NCBI RefSeq assembly: GCF_030232265.1
Contig: NZ_JASPJK010000003.1
Coordinates: forward strand, 155,473-219,472
Source: Corynebacterium sp. MSK041
Lineage (GTDB): Bacteria > Actinomycetota > Actinomycetes > Mycobacteriales > Mycobacteriaceae
Reading direction: 5' to 3'
DNA: 64,000 nt
Shown: positions 35,925 through 44,457 of the stretch, piece by piece
Position numbering within the stretch: the first letter of the stretch is position 1
Layout: each line of letters starts with the position of its first letter
The notes under the pieces: generated by a model
What the model was told of the DNA's origin: nothing
Database searches by the model: none
The model's input: only the letters and a program-made list of their open reading frames with translations
Translations under genes and position numbers: made by a program

Positions 35925-36680
35925 GTGCGCTTGCCTAAACCCGTGTTCAACAACCCGAACTTCACACCGGATCACCCCACACCGGTGGATCACCCCACAC
36001 CGGTGTTGTTCGTGCATGGTTTTCAGGGCAGGACCAGTGCTTTTACGCGACAGGCTCGGTATCTTGCCGCGCATGGTTATTGGGTGTGGGGGTTTGATTA
36101 TGGCCGGATGCGGGTACCGGGGTTGTATGGCACGGGGGACTTGGATGAGCTGGTCAACGAGTTGGCCGCCAATGTGGACAAGGTGCTCACGGCGACGGGG
36201 GCGAAGAAGGTGGACATCGTGGCGCATTCGCAGGGTGGCACGGTGACCAAGTTGTTCATTGCGGCCGGTGGGCATGAGAAGGTGCGGCGGGTGGTCACGA
36301 TGGGTTCGCCGTTCCATGGCACGGACTTGGATGGGCGCGCTGCACTTATTTCCCCGCTATTGAACAAACAGAAAACCGTGGTGAACCGCCTTTTCGGGGA
36401 GAGCGTCACGCAGCACTTGGTGGGTTCGGAGTGGTTGCTGGCACGGGTGGTCCCGGATACGCACCCGGATGTGGTGTACACGTCGTTGTATTCGCGGCGG
36501 GATCATATTGTGACGCCGATGAGTACCTCCATGCTTGAGTCTGTGGACGGCGCGGATGTGGTGAATCTTGAGATCCCGGGCGCACCACTGCACCCTCTTA
36601 TGCCACGAGATATGGAGATCGCGCGACTGACCCGCTGGGGTTTGGAGCGGGAACTGGGTGAGACCACCCCACCGTTTTAG
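35925..36680 (+). CDS. Alpha/beta-hydrolase, triacylglycerol lipase-like
   Basis: About 251 aa from the GTG at 35925 (a GTG at 35916 is an alternative). The oxyanion motif LFVHGFQGR is followed by the nucleophile elbow VDIVAHSQGGTV. The Asp is probably in YSRRDHIVTP and the His in PGAPLHPLM, giving a complete triad. It belongs to the lipase class 2/EstA-like group seen in actinobacteria. A short direct duplication (DHPTPV twice) lies near the N-terminus, and there is no clear signal peptide. A TAGCGT box (35912-35917) seven bases upstream could be a leaderless -10. Its stop overlaps the stop of the VanW gene (TTAG). Confidence 0.82.
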   Translation: MRLPKPVFNNPNFTPDHPTPVDHPTPVLFVHGFQGRTSAFTRQARYLAAHGYWVWGFDYGRMRVPGLYGTGDLDELVNELAANVDKVLTATGAKKVDIVAHSQGGTVTKLFIAAGGHEKVRRVVTMGSPFHGTDLDGRAALISPLLNKQKTVVNRLFGESVTQHLVGSEWLLARVVPDTHPDVVYTSLYSRRDHIVTPMSTSMLESVDGADVVNLEIPGAPLHPLMPRDMEIARLTRWGLERELGETTPPF

Positions 36681-38383
36681 TCGCAGCGGACGATCGGTTG
36701 GGGGCTGTACACGGTGGTGGTGGTTTCGCGGGAGATCTCGTTGCCCGCGAGGTCACGGACGATGCGGGTGTCAGAGGTGGTGAAGCCGGGGGCGCCGCCA
36801 GACGGGATGCAGCCGGAACCGGAGACGGTCTGTGGGGACGGGGAGGTTTGTGCCCAGCGGCCGCCGTTGATGGATTCAACGGTGCGATCTTTCACACCCA
36901 TCATGCGGACGGTGATTTGGCCGCCGCCGAATTCGGTGACGATCTTCACGGGGTACGGGGTGTCGTTCTTAAACACCAGGTCGATGGAGCCTTCGTACAC
37001 GGTGGCTTCGCGCCCGGCTGGGTAGCGGGAGATGTAGTAGGAGTGCGGGGTGTGGGCGACATCGGTCATGCCGGCGAAGTAGGCGGCGTTGTAGAGGGTG
37101 GTGGCGAATTGGGAGATGCCACCACCGACGGCGTTGCCAGCGCGGCCGTTGATGATGATGCCGGATTCCACATACCCTTGCGCCACTCCGCGCGGGCCGG
37201 TGTAGCCGTTGAGGGAGAAGGTTTGGCCGGGGCTGACCACAGCGCCGTTGACGGTGCGCGCCACGATTTCGATGTTGGTGCCGGATGCGGCGGAGTAGCC
37301 ACCGGTGGTGAACGAGCCGACTTCTTCGTTGAAGGTGGCATTGTTCGCTTGCTCGGTGGTGAAGGTGGCGGGCACGTCGCGGTATTCGGCGTCCCATTCG
37401 CGGGGCTCGCCGCCAAGCACGCGGCGATCAAGATCACGCAGGACGTTGTCCCAGGCGATCTCGTTGCCATCCTGGGAGGGGGTCACCGCACCGGAGGCTG
37501 AAATCGTGGCGTTCTGGCTTTGCGTGATGGTGTCTTTGAGCTGTTCACCGAAGATTTCTTCGGCCTTGTCAGCGTGGACTTCGGGGACGATGGTTTTGTT
37601 TTCCGGTTCGTTGCGGAAGGTGACAATCTCACCCATGCGCGAAGGTTCAATGACGGCGTCGACCTTCTCCTCGCCCTGGCCGCCGCGCAGGGTCAGCGGC
37701 CCTTTGAGTGCCGCGGCCGCGGGTCCATCGACGGCTTGCTTGATCACATCGTCGTTAATCGCCGGCGCAGTGGTCTTCGGTTCAACGGTGACGCCATCCG
37801 GGTTGATCCAGTTCAGCGTCATCGCGCGTTCAAGGTCATCGCGCATGACGTGTTGGCCGTCGATGGGCTCCTCAACCTTGGCCTCACCATTGTCCAGCGC
37901 CAAAGTCCCATCCTTCGGTTCGCGCGCCAAAGCTGCAGATAGACGGTCGATTTCGGGTTGGAGTTTCTCGGCGTCGATCGTCGATACGATATCCACCTCG
38001 TTGGTGCGGAAGAAGCCGAGCAGGCGCGAGAGCGGGTTGAGGGATTCCACGCCAGCCGCATCGACAGTTGCCTGCCAGTCAGCGCCAAGACCAGCGTTTT
38101 CAGGGGTGAAGGTCTCCTCCATCTCGCCGGCATGCACAACTACAGGACGCTTATCGACGTCCCCCAGTTCCCCCTCCAACAAACTCACCGCCGCCGCGGG
38201 CTGCATTGTTCCAATTTCCACTCCACCGACCGTGGTGCCACGTGGCACGGTGCCGCGGTTGAACCCTACATCCGCGAGATATAGGCCAAGCAGAAGCACG
38301 AAGAAGCCGACGAAGAACCCCGCGGCGATCTTGCCACCACGGGAACCGCCGGACCAGTTCGTGGATGTTTGTTTGGAACTCAC
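36677..38383 (-). CDS. VanW family membrane-anchored protein
   Basis: 568 aa. A short cytosolic N-terminus and one membrane helix (about 20-42) precede two putative peptidoglycan-binding modules (about 70-310) and the VanW domain (about 370-510), recognised by VSPGQTFSLNGYTGPRGVA, GGGISQFATTLYNAAYFAG and HSYYISRYPAGREATVYEG. VanW proteins are wall-associated; their biochemical role is not settled. The GTG start lies seven bases after TACCCT (38391-38396), a probable leaderless -10, with TTGACA at 38416-38421. Confidence 0.87.
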   Translation of the reverse strand: MSSKQTSTNWSGGSRGGKIAAGFFVGFFVLLLGLYLADVGFNRGTVPRGTTVGGVEIGTMQPAAAVSLLEGELGDVDKRPVVVHAGEMEETFTPENAGLGADWQATVDAAGVESLNPLSRLLGFFRTNEVDIVSTIDAEKLQPEIDRLSAALAREPKDGTLALDNGEAKVEEPIDGQHVMRDDLERAMTLNWINPDGVTVEPKTTAPAINDDVIKQAVDGPAAAALKGPLTLRGGQGEEKVDAVIEPSRMGEIVTFRNEPENKTIVPEVHADKAEEIFGEQLKDTITQSQNATISASGAVTPSQDGNEIAWDNVLRDLDRRVLGGEPREWDAEYRDVPATFTTEQANNATFNEEVGSFTTGGYSAASGTNIEIVARTVNGAVVSPGQTFSLNGYTGPRGVAQGYVESGIIINGRAGNAVGGGISQFATTLYNAAYFAGMTDVAHTPHSYYISRYPAGREATVYEGSIDLVFKNDTPYPVKIVTEFGGGQITVRMMGVKDRTVESINGGRWAQTSPSPQTVSGSGCIPSGGAPGFTTSDTRIVRDLAGNEISRETTTTVYSPQPIVRCD

Positions 38384-38404
38384 CCGATCCAGGGTAGTTG
38401 ATGA

Positions 38405-39547
38405 TCAAAATTCAGTGTCAATGAATTGTTGTTGGACACGGGTGGCTGCGGTGGTGATGCGCTCTTCGGGGATGTCGCCGTTGTTGACCGCGGCGACCAC
38501 TCCGTCGATAGCCGCGGGCAGATCTGTACCGGATGACCACAGCGCCTGATCAGCACCGGCGGCGATGGCCCGGCGGACGGCTTCGGGGGTGGACATGTGG
38601 TCCGTAATGGCACGCATACCGGAGAGGTCATCGGTCACTGCGACCCCGTTGAAGGGAGACCCGCCGGGGTACGAACCGGAGCGCAAGAGCTCGTAAATGG
38701 CGGGATTGAGAGAAGCAGGAGTACCGTCCTCCCCTACTCCAGGGACGACCATGTGGCCGACCATGACGGAGGAGGTAGGGAATTTCGGCAGCACGGTGGC
38801 GTAGGGGGCAAGGTCAAACCCATTCAGTTCGTCCACGTGCGGGGTCACCGCAAGGGTGTGGTGGGTGTCGCCGCTGGCGCGGCCGTGGCCGGGGAAGTGT
38901 TTGAAGGTGGGGGCCACGTGCGCGTCGACAAGCCCCTGCGCAAAGAGCGTAGCTACCTCGCTGACGCGTTCCGGGGAGGGGCCGAAAGCGCGGTCGCCCA
39001 CGATGTTGAGGTCCGTGACATCAAGATCCAGCAGCGGCGCGTAGTCCACGTTGATGCCGTATTGGCGCAGGCGATTACCAATGTCGTAGCCGGTACCCTG
39101 GATGACGCTGTTGGGTTGTTGAGCCAGCTCACGCGGACTGGGGAAGGACCCGAGGATCTGCGAGTGGCGTTGCACACGGCCGCCTTCGAAGTCGATGGCG
39201 ACGATGAACGGGCGCTTGAACTCTTCCCGCAGCGCATTGATGTTACGGCCTTCTTCGGTGAGCAGACTTGGGTCCGCCCAGCTGGGGATGATCAGGCCGC
39301 CGACGCCTTGTTCGAGGGCGGCGCGGGCGTCGTCGTAAGTAGAAACCCCCACCACCATGAGTGATGCCACCCGCATGCGAAGATCCTCCGGCACGCGCTG
39401 TTGCGCCTCGCTCACGGGCGTTTCTGTGACGGTGTTGGTCACGGTGGCAGTGGATGTCTCCGGCGCGGACTCTGACGTGGTGGGCGCACACGCACTGAGC
39501 ATGAGCGCAGCAGACAACGCCACAACGGCTGTGATGACTGCGCGCAT
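38405..39547 (-). CDS. Glycoside hydrolase family 3 lipoprotein (NagZ-like)
   Basis: 380 aa. Lipoprotein signal with lipobox LMLSACAPT (Cys about 20) and a Thr-rich linker. The GH3 N-terminal TIM barrel contains VAIDFEGGRVQR and the NagZ catalytic loop KHFPGHGRASGDTHHTL (Asp/His dyad), and VAVTDDLSGMRAI carries the nucleophile Asp. It probably cleaves beta-N-acetylglucosamine from peptidoglycan fragments outside the membrane. ATG with AAGGA six bases upstream. Confidence 0.9.
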   Translation of the reverse strand: MRAVITAVVALSAALMLSACAPTTSESAPETSTATVTNTVTETPVSEAQQRVPEDLRMRVASLMVVGVSTYDDARAALEQGVGGLIIPSWADPSLLTEEGRNINALREEFKRPFIVAIDFEGGRVQRHSQILGSFPSPRELAQQPNSVIQGTGYDIGNRLRQYGINVDYAPLLDLDVTDLNIVGDRAFGPSPERVSEVATLFAQGLVDAHVAPTFKHFPGHGRASGDTHHTLAVTPHVDELNGFDLAPYATVLPKFPTSSVMVGHMVVPGVGEDGTPASLNPAIYELLRSGSYPGGSPFNGVAVTDDLSGMRAITDHMSTPEAVRRAIAAGADQALWSSGTDLPAAIDGVVAAVNNGDIPEERITTAATRVQQQFIDTEF

Positions 39548-39615
39548 GAAAAGTCCTTGGAGTACGTGGAAAACGGTTCCATCCTAACTCCCCGCGGCTG
39601 GTATGGTCTGTGAGC

Positions 39616-39813
39616 ATGACAAACCGCACCGCATCGTGGCCGCGCCGCACGCTCGGCCCCGTTCTTGCCAGCGCCGTAACGGGCGTGGTGCTGGGCATCG
39701 TGGCGGTCGTGGGCATCGCGGGTTTCTCCGGGCAGAACCGTGTGCCCACCGGCAATGCTGTGCCCGCTGACCAGGCGGTTCTTGGTGGCCCGGAGTATGG
39801 CTCGCGCCAGTAG
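39616..39813 (+). CDS. DUF2613 family small membrane protein
   Basis: 65 aa. Basic N-terminus then one membrane helix (GPVLASAVTGVVLGIVAVVG) and a short polar end. This matches the DUF2613 family found in corynebacteria and mycobacteria next to arabinosyltransferase-type genes. It overlaps the start of the AftD-like gene by 17 bp, suggesting coupling. Function unknown. Confidence 0.8.
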   Translation: MTNRTASWPRRTLGPVLASAVTGVVLGIVAVVGIAGFSGQNRVPTGNAVPADQAVLGGPEYGSRQ

Positions 39814-42802
39814 CGCGCATGTATATACGTGGCTGATACTTGGGCTGCTGGCGTTCCTGCAGGCCCCTGGCCGCACAGCAGCGGACACCAAGTTTGATCT
39901 GCTGGTGAATCCGGCGGGCTTCCTGGCTGCGGCGGGGCACGCGTACACCGATACGTTCACCTTGGGGCAGATTCAGAACCAGGCCTACGGGTACCTGTTC
40001 CCCCACGGCCTGTTCTTCCTGCTGACGGACCCGCTGCCGGACTGGGTGGCGCAGCGACTGTGGTGGACCGTGGTCATGGGGGTGGGTTTCTCCGGCACAT
40101 ACCTAGTGGCGCGCAAGCTCGGCTTCACTCCGTGGCCGGCCTGGGCAGCGGGGCTGCTGTACGCGTTGAGCCCGCGAGTGCTCACCACGCTGACCGCGAT
40201 TTCTTCGGAAGCTTGGCCTGTTGCTTTGGTGCCGTGGACTCTGTTGCCGCTCCTCGGTACCACGAAATTGACGTGGCGTGATGTTGCCGCGTCGGTCGTG
40301 CCCATTGCTCTGATGGGCGCTGTGAACGCCACCGCGACGATGATGGCGTGCCTGCCCGCCTTCGTGCTTCTGCTGTGGCGCAGGGCGTGGAAGCACCTGG
40401 CTGGTTGGCTGGTCGGTGCCGCTGCGGTGAGTGCCTGGTGGATTGGCCCATTGTTGGTGTTGGGGAAGTATTCGGCGCCGTTTACGGATTTCATCGAGTC
40501 CTCCTACGTGACCACTCGGTGGCTCAACCTGGCGGAGATCTTCCGGGGCACAACCTCGTGGGCACCCTTCGTGGATACGGAGCGTACCGCCGGTCACCTC
40601 CTCGTCGCGGAACCTGTCTTTGTGCTGGCGACCATGGCTGTCGCGGCAGTCGGGATCGTCGGACTGGTCGCGTGGCACTCCCCTTGGCGCGGCTACTTCG
40701 TGGTGTTGCTGTGCCTCGGTGTGGCGCTCATGGGTGCGGCGCATGGCCCCTTCGAGCAGGCCTGGCTCAGCTTCTTGGACGGACCTGGCGCGCCCTTCCG
40801 TAACCTGCACAAGCTCGACCCGTTGGTGCGCCTGCCACTGGTCATCGGTGTGGCGGCGGTGCTCGCCCGCGTGAAACTGCCACAAGCGGTTGCGGTAGGA
40901 CTCGCAGCGATCATCGCGGTGGCCCCGGCGTGGTCCCTGCGCTTGGCGCCTACTGGGACGTGGAAAGAGGTCTCCCCGAATTGGCTGGCAGCGGCAAAGT
41001 ACCTGGACAACAACATGGCTGGGACGCGGACGCTCGTCGTGCCCGAGGCCTCCTTCGCCCGGCAGACCTGGGGGTGGACACGCGATGAGCCGATTCAGGC
41101 GCTCACCCACGTCCCCTTCGCGGTGCGTGACGCCGTGCCCCTCGTAGACCCGGAGGCCATCCGTGGCCTGGACGGGCAGGTCACGGCCCTGTCGCCGGAG
41201 GCCCTGCGCGCTATCGGAGTGGGCGCGGTGGTGGTGCGCAAGGACCTCGACCCAGAACAGGCCCCCACAGAACCCACCGACGCTTTCGGGGAACCGACGG
41301 TGACATTCGGCGACATTGACATCCACGTCCTCGACTCCACCCGCGGAATGATGATCGCCCCCACGAGCGCCCTCATCACCGTCAACGGCGGCGGGGAGGT
41401 TCTGCCACTGCTGGACAAGGAAATCGGCTACCAGCCGCGCATGCTCACCGACGACAACGAAGCGGACATCATCACCGACACCCCCGCCCTGGTGAAGCGC
41501 AATTACGGCACGCTGCGCGGCCCGGTCTCCGCCCACCTGCCGCCGGATCCCGCCAGCCCGCGCGAGGGCGGCAATGTGCGCAACAAACAGGTGGATTACC
41601 CCTCCGCCGGCCAGCGCGTAGGCGTGCGGGAAACGGGCGGAACCGTCAGCGCGTCCAGTTCCGCGGCGGATGCGGGTAGCTTCGGCGGCGCCATCCCGGC
41701 GCAGTCCCTCACCGCCGCAGTCGACGGCCTGGAGGACACGTTCTGGCACCCCGCGCCGGGCGATGCGGCCCCGTGGTTAGAAGTCGCCGCACCAGGTCCC
41801 ATCACCATCACCGCCACCGAGGACACGCAGCTCACCGTCACCAGCCTCGACGGCGAGGAAGAGCTGTCCCTCACCGCAAATGAACCGGTCACCGTCACCG
41901 GCCCTGCCACCCTCTTCCCACACGACCCTGTGGGATTGAGCCTCGACGCACCGGTCCGCCGCATCGTCGAGGTCCCCGGCACCGGCGACACGTACTTCTT
42001 CCAGCGACTTCTCCCCGAAACGGATGTGCTCCAGCGCGCCTTCACCACCACCGCGGACTCCCAGTGGGAGCTCAGTGCGCACTCGCTTATCGACGGCACC
42101 CCCCATCCCCCCGGCCCCCTCACCCTTCCCTCCGGCCGCCACGAGTTGGTCAGTGATGCGGAGACAGTCACGCTGACCCGCGCACCCGTCCCAGCCGACA
42201 CGTGGGCGCCTTTCACCGGCACCGTCAATGCCAGCGATGAGGAGCAGATCATCCTGACCACCCGCGCGTTCAACGAGGGCTTGCGTGGCACGATCGGCGA
42301 TACCCCGCTGGAACCCGTGAAGGTGGATTCCGGCATGCAGGGCTTCATCGTCCCGGCGGGTGTGGCCGGCGAATTCACCTTGAGCTTCGCGGGTTCAAGT
42401 TTTTACCGCGCCAGCTTGCTCGGCGGTGGCGCACTCAGCGCACTCACGCTAGTCTTCTGCATTTTTATTTCGCGGCGCCACCCCCAAGCAACCGAAGCCG
42501 CACCCGTGGAGGCCCCCTACCTCACCGCCGCCGCCACCCTCGTGGCCGCGGGTGTCTGCGCGGGTGTCCTCGGCCTGGTCGCCTGGGCAGCGGGGATGGC
42601 CATCAAGCGGTTCACTCTCATCCCCACCTGGCTCCTTGGCTGGGGTGCGGCGGTGGTTATGGGGCTGTGGCTCGCCCGGGCACCGTGGCCGGCTGGGAAC
42701 TATGCGGGGGATTCCCTCGCGATTGCTTTGGCTGGGTGCGTGGTGTTGGCCAGCCTTGCCGGATCCAGCGCGCAGCAGGCTTTTCCACCAGCTCGTAGCT
42801 GA
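39797..42802 (+). CDS. aftD: AftD-like alpha-(1->3)-arabinofuranosyltransferase family protein
   Basis: 1001 aa. The N-terminal GT-C membrane part has about eleven helices, beginning with WLILGLLAFLQAPGRTAADT and the acidic DTKFDLLVNP loop expected for decaprenyl-phosphoarabinose users. It is followed by a large extracytoplasmic beta-rich part (about 420-870) and two or three C-terminal helices. The composition and DUF3367-like N-terminus fit AftD, which branches arabinogalactan/lipoarabinomannan. Mycobacterial AftD is about 1400 aa, so this is the shorter corynebacterial form. The start at ATG 39797 lies inside DUF2613. Its last 146 bp overlap the convergent acyltransferase gene. Confidence 0.82.
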   Translation: MARASSAHVYTWLILGLLAFLQAPGRTAADTKFDLLVNPAGFLAAAGHAYTDTFTLGQIQNQAYGYLFPHGLFFLLTDPLPDWVAQRLWWTVVMGVGFSGTYLVARKLGFTPWPAWAAGLLYALSPRVLTTLTAISSEAWPVALVPWTLLPLLGTTKLTWRDVAASVVPIALMGAVNATATMMACLPAFVLLLWRRAWKHLAGWLVGAAAVSAWWIGPLLVLGKYSAPFTDFIESSYVTTRWLNLAEIFRGTTSWAPFVDTERTAGHLLVAEPVFVLATMAVAAVGIVGLVAWHSPWRGYFVVLLCLGVALMGAAHGPFEQAWLSFLDGPGAPFRNLHKLDPLVRLPLVIGVAAVLARVKLPQAVAVGLAAIIAVAPAWSLRLAPTGTWKEVSPNWLAAAKYLDNNMAGTRTLVVPEASFARQTWGWTRDEPIQALTHVPFAVRDAVPLVDPEAIRGLDGQVTALSPEALRAIGVGAVVVRKDLDPEQAPTEPTDAFGEPTVTFGDIDIHVLDSTRGMMIAPTSALITVNGGGEVLPLLDKEIGYQPRMLTDDNEADIITDTPALVKRNYGTLRGPVSAHLPPDPASPREGGNVRNKQVDYPSAGQRVGVRETGGTVSASSSAADAGSFGGAIPAQSLTAAVDGLEDTFWHPAPGDAAPWLEVAAPGPITITATEDTQLTVTSLDGEEELSLTANEPVTVTGPATLFPHDPVGLSLDAPVRRIVEVPGTGDTYFFQRLLPETDVLQRAFTTTADSQWELSAHSLIDGTPHPPGPLTLPSGRHELVSDAETVTLTRAPVPADTWAPFTGTVNASDEEQIILTTRAFNEGLRGTIGDTPLEPVKVDSGMQGFIVPAGVAGEFTLSFAGSSFYRASLLGGGALSALTLVFCIFISRRHPQATEAAPVEAPYLTAAATLVAAGVCAGVLGLVAWAAGMAIKRFTLIPTWLLGWGAAVVMGLWLARAPWPAGNYAGDSLAIALAGCVVLASLAGSSAQQAFPPARS

Positions 42803-43808
42803 CGTAGGCCACCGCCACAGACACGGTGGCGGTGAACGCCAGCACGAGAACAAAGTCCACCGGCCGGCCCGAGAAAACGCGGATACCCAGCGCCGGGAAG
42901 GCAATGTCCAACACCGCCACGTGCCACAGGAAGATCCCATAGGACCACCTTCCGAGTGCGGTTGCCACCGCACCCGACAGGACAGTCCGCTGCCCCGTCT
43001 TCACCGGCCACAGCGCAAACGGCACCAGGAAGCAGGCGGCAAACACCGCACCCAGAAGAATGCGCGCGTTGAACTCAGCCGGGCTCGGATGCACCAACCC
43101 ACGCGGGCCCACCCACTCGCGGCTAGCCAGCCATGCCACGGCCAAGCCAAGCACGGGCCCGATCCACCGCCACCGCAGGTTCCTCACCGGCCGGACAAGG
43201 CGGTAGCGCTCCACCTCCGCGCACACCAAGCCCACCGCGAACCAGGGGATGTAGGAGGGTGGGGTGGTTTGGAGGTTGAGGGGAAAGGGGGCGTCGATAA
43301 GCCAAGGCCACAGCACACTGCACACAACCGCAACTATGAGAGCGATGATGCGGCCTCGCGTGCGCAGGGCGAGATACGCGGGGAGAATGAGGTAGAACGC
43401 GACCTCGATGCACAGCGACCACATGTGGGTCAACCCCGCGACGAGGCCGTCTGGGACGTAGACCTGCACGAGGAAAAGGTTGGCTAATACTTGGGTGCGC
43501 GTGATGCCGCTCAGCGCGGGCAACGCCACCATGACCACGCTCACGCACGCGAGGTAACCAGGGGCGATGCGGGCCAGGCGCCGTCGATAGTAGCCCCGCC
43601 CATGCGTGCCGCGCGCGAGCAAGAATGCGGACAGCGCGAAGAAGACCGCGACGAAGTAATCGAAGCGTTCCAAAATCGCGGCACCGAGCGCCGTCTGGAA
43701 GGAAACATGCGTGATGACGATCCCGAGGGCCGCGACCGCCCGCAGGCCCTCGAGCTCCGGTAGGCGCGTGCTAGGGTTCGAGATACTCCAAGTGTAAAGG
43801 AGACCCAT
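42657..43808 (-). CDS. Acyltransferase 3 (OafA/YrhL-type) membrane protein
   Basis: About 383 aa. The N-terminus LPELEGLRAVAALGIVITHVSF holds the conserved Arg and His of acyltransferase 3. About ten helices follow, ending with SYELVEKPAARWIRQ. It probably O-acylates an envelope glycan or mycolate-linked sugar, in keeping with the neighbours. The only ordinary start is ATG 43806-43808, which overlaps the divergent DUF3068 start in the tetranucleotide CATG. The C-terminus overlaps the end of the AftD-like gene by 146 bp. Confidence 0.85.
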   Translation of the reverse strand: MGLLYTWSISNPSTRLPELEGLRAVAALGIVITHVSFQTALGAAILERFDYFVAVFFALSAFLLARGTHGRGYYRRRLARIAPGYLACVSVVMVALPALSGITRTQVLANLFLVQVYVPDGLVAGLTHMWSLCIEVAFYLILPAYLALRTRGRIIALIVAVVCSVLWPWLIDAPFPLNLQTTPPSYIPWFAVGLVCAEVERYRLVRPVRNLRWRWIGPVLGLAVAWLASREWVGPRGLVHPSPAEFNARILLGAVFAACFLVPFALWPVKTGQRTVLSGAVATALGRWSYGIFLWHVAVLDIAFPALGIRVFSGRPVDFVLVLAFTATVSVAVAYVSYELVEKPAARWIRQGWPTPRTQPKQSRGNPPHSSQPATVPGRATAP

Positions 43809-44457
43809 GAAGCGACTGTGGTGGTGCCTGGCTGTATTTGTGATCAGCGTGGCGCTGGGCAACTTTGTGGCACCCCCGGTAATCAGCTCCATGAAACCGC
43901 TGGCCAACGGTGAACATGTTGTGGAATGGAGCGACGGCACCCGCGAGGTGTTCAACGTCACCGGCCCTAAGAAAGATGCCATGGTGACGGTGGGCGATGA
44001 GCAGATGGAAATCTCCCGCTTCTCCATGGAAACACCGCAAGGCCTCGTGTTTTTCTTCCCGTGGGAGCCGGAGCACCGTAGTTTTGCGTTTTACGACGTC
44101 TCCACCGCCACCACCGCCCCCCTTGATTACGTTGGGCCAGTGGAAGTGAATGGGCTGCGCGCGCTGCGGTTCTCAGGCGAGTTTGGCTCGGCTGACTCTC
44201 TTGACTCTTCTGACTCTCCTGATCGAGTAACCCGCACTTTTGATGTGGAGCGCCGCACCGGCGGTGTCGTGGCCGCTACGCGCACGACCGCTGACGGGGA
44301 GGTCACCCTTGCTGCGAGTACCCAAGATGAATTGGTCCGTGAGGCCGCTTCCCGCGTCCGCATTCTGTGGTGGCTGCAATTCCTCGCCCTCGCGGGACGA
44401 GTATTTGCTGTTCTGGCTGCTGTCATGGGGTTGATCATTCTTGTCCGGCGGGTTTAG
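43807..44457 (+). CDS. DUF3068 (PorA-type) membrane protein
   Basis: 216 aa. N-terminal membrane helix (LWWCLAVFVISVALGNFVAP), an extracytoplasmic beta domain of about 160 residues and a C-terminal helix (VFAVLAAVMGLIILVRRV). This is the two-helix DUF3068 layout. A Ser/Asp-rich insert (ADSLDSSDSPD) sits in the loop. An AAAGGAG site lies four bases before the ATG. It overlaps the next gene by 17 bp. The role in the mycolata envelope is not established. Confidence 0.75.
   Translation: MKRLWWCLAVFVISVALGNFVAPPVISSMKPLANGEHVVEWSDGTREVFNVTGPKKDAMVTVGDEQMEISRFSMETPQGLVFFFPWEPEHRSFAFYDVSTATTAPLDYVGPVEVNGLRALRFSGEFGSADSLDSSDSPDRVTRTFDVERRTGGVVAATRTTADGEVTLAASTQDELVREAASRVRILWWLQFLALAGRVFAVLAAVMGLIILVRRV

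Noticed and set aside
40103..41749. 548-codon minus-strand frame antisense to the AftD-like gene
   Set aside because: Arg/His/Gln-rich shadow with no fold.
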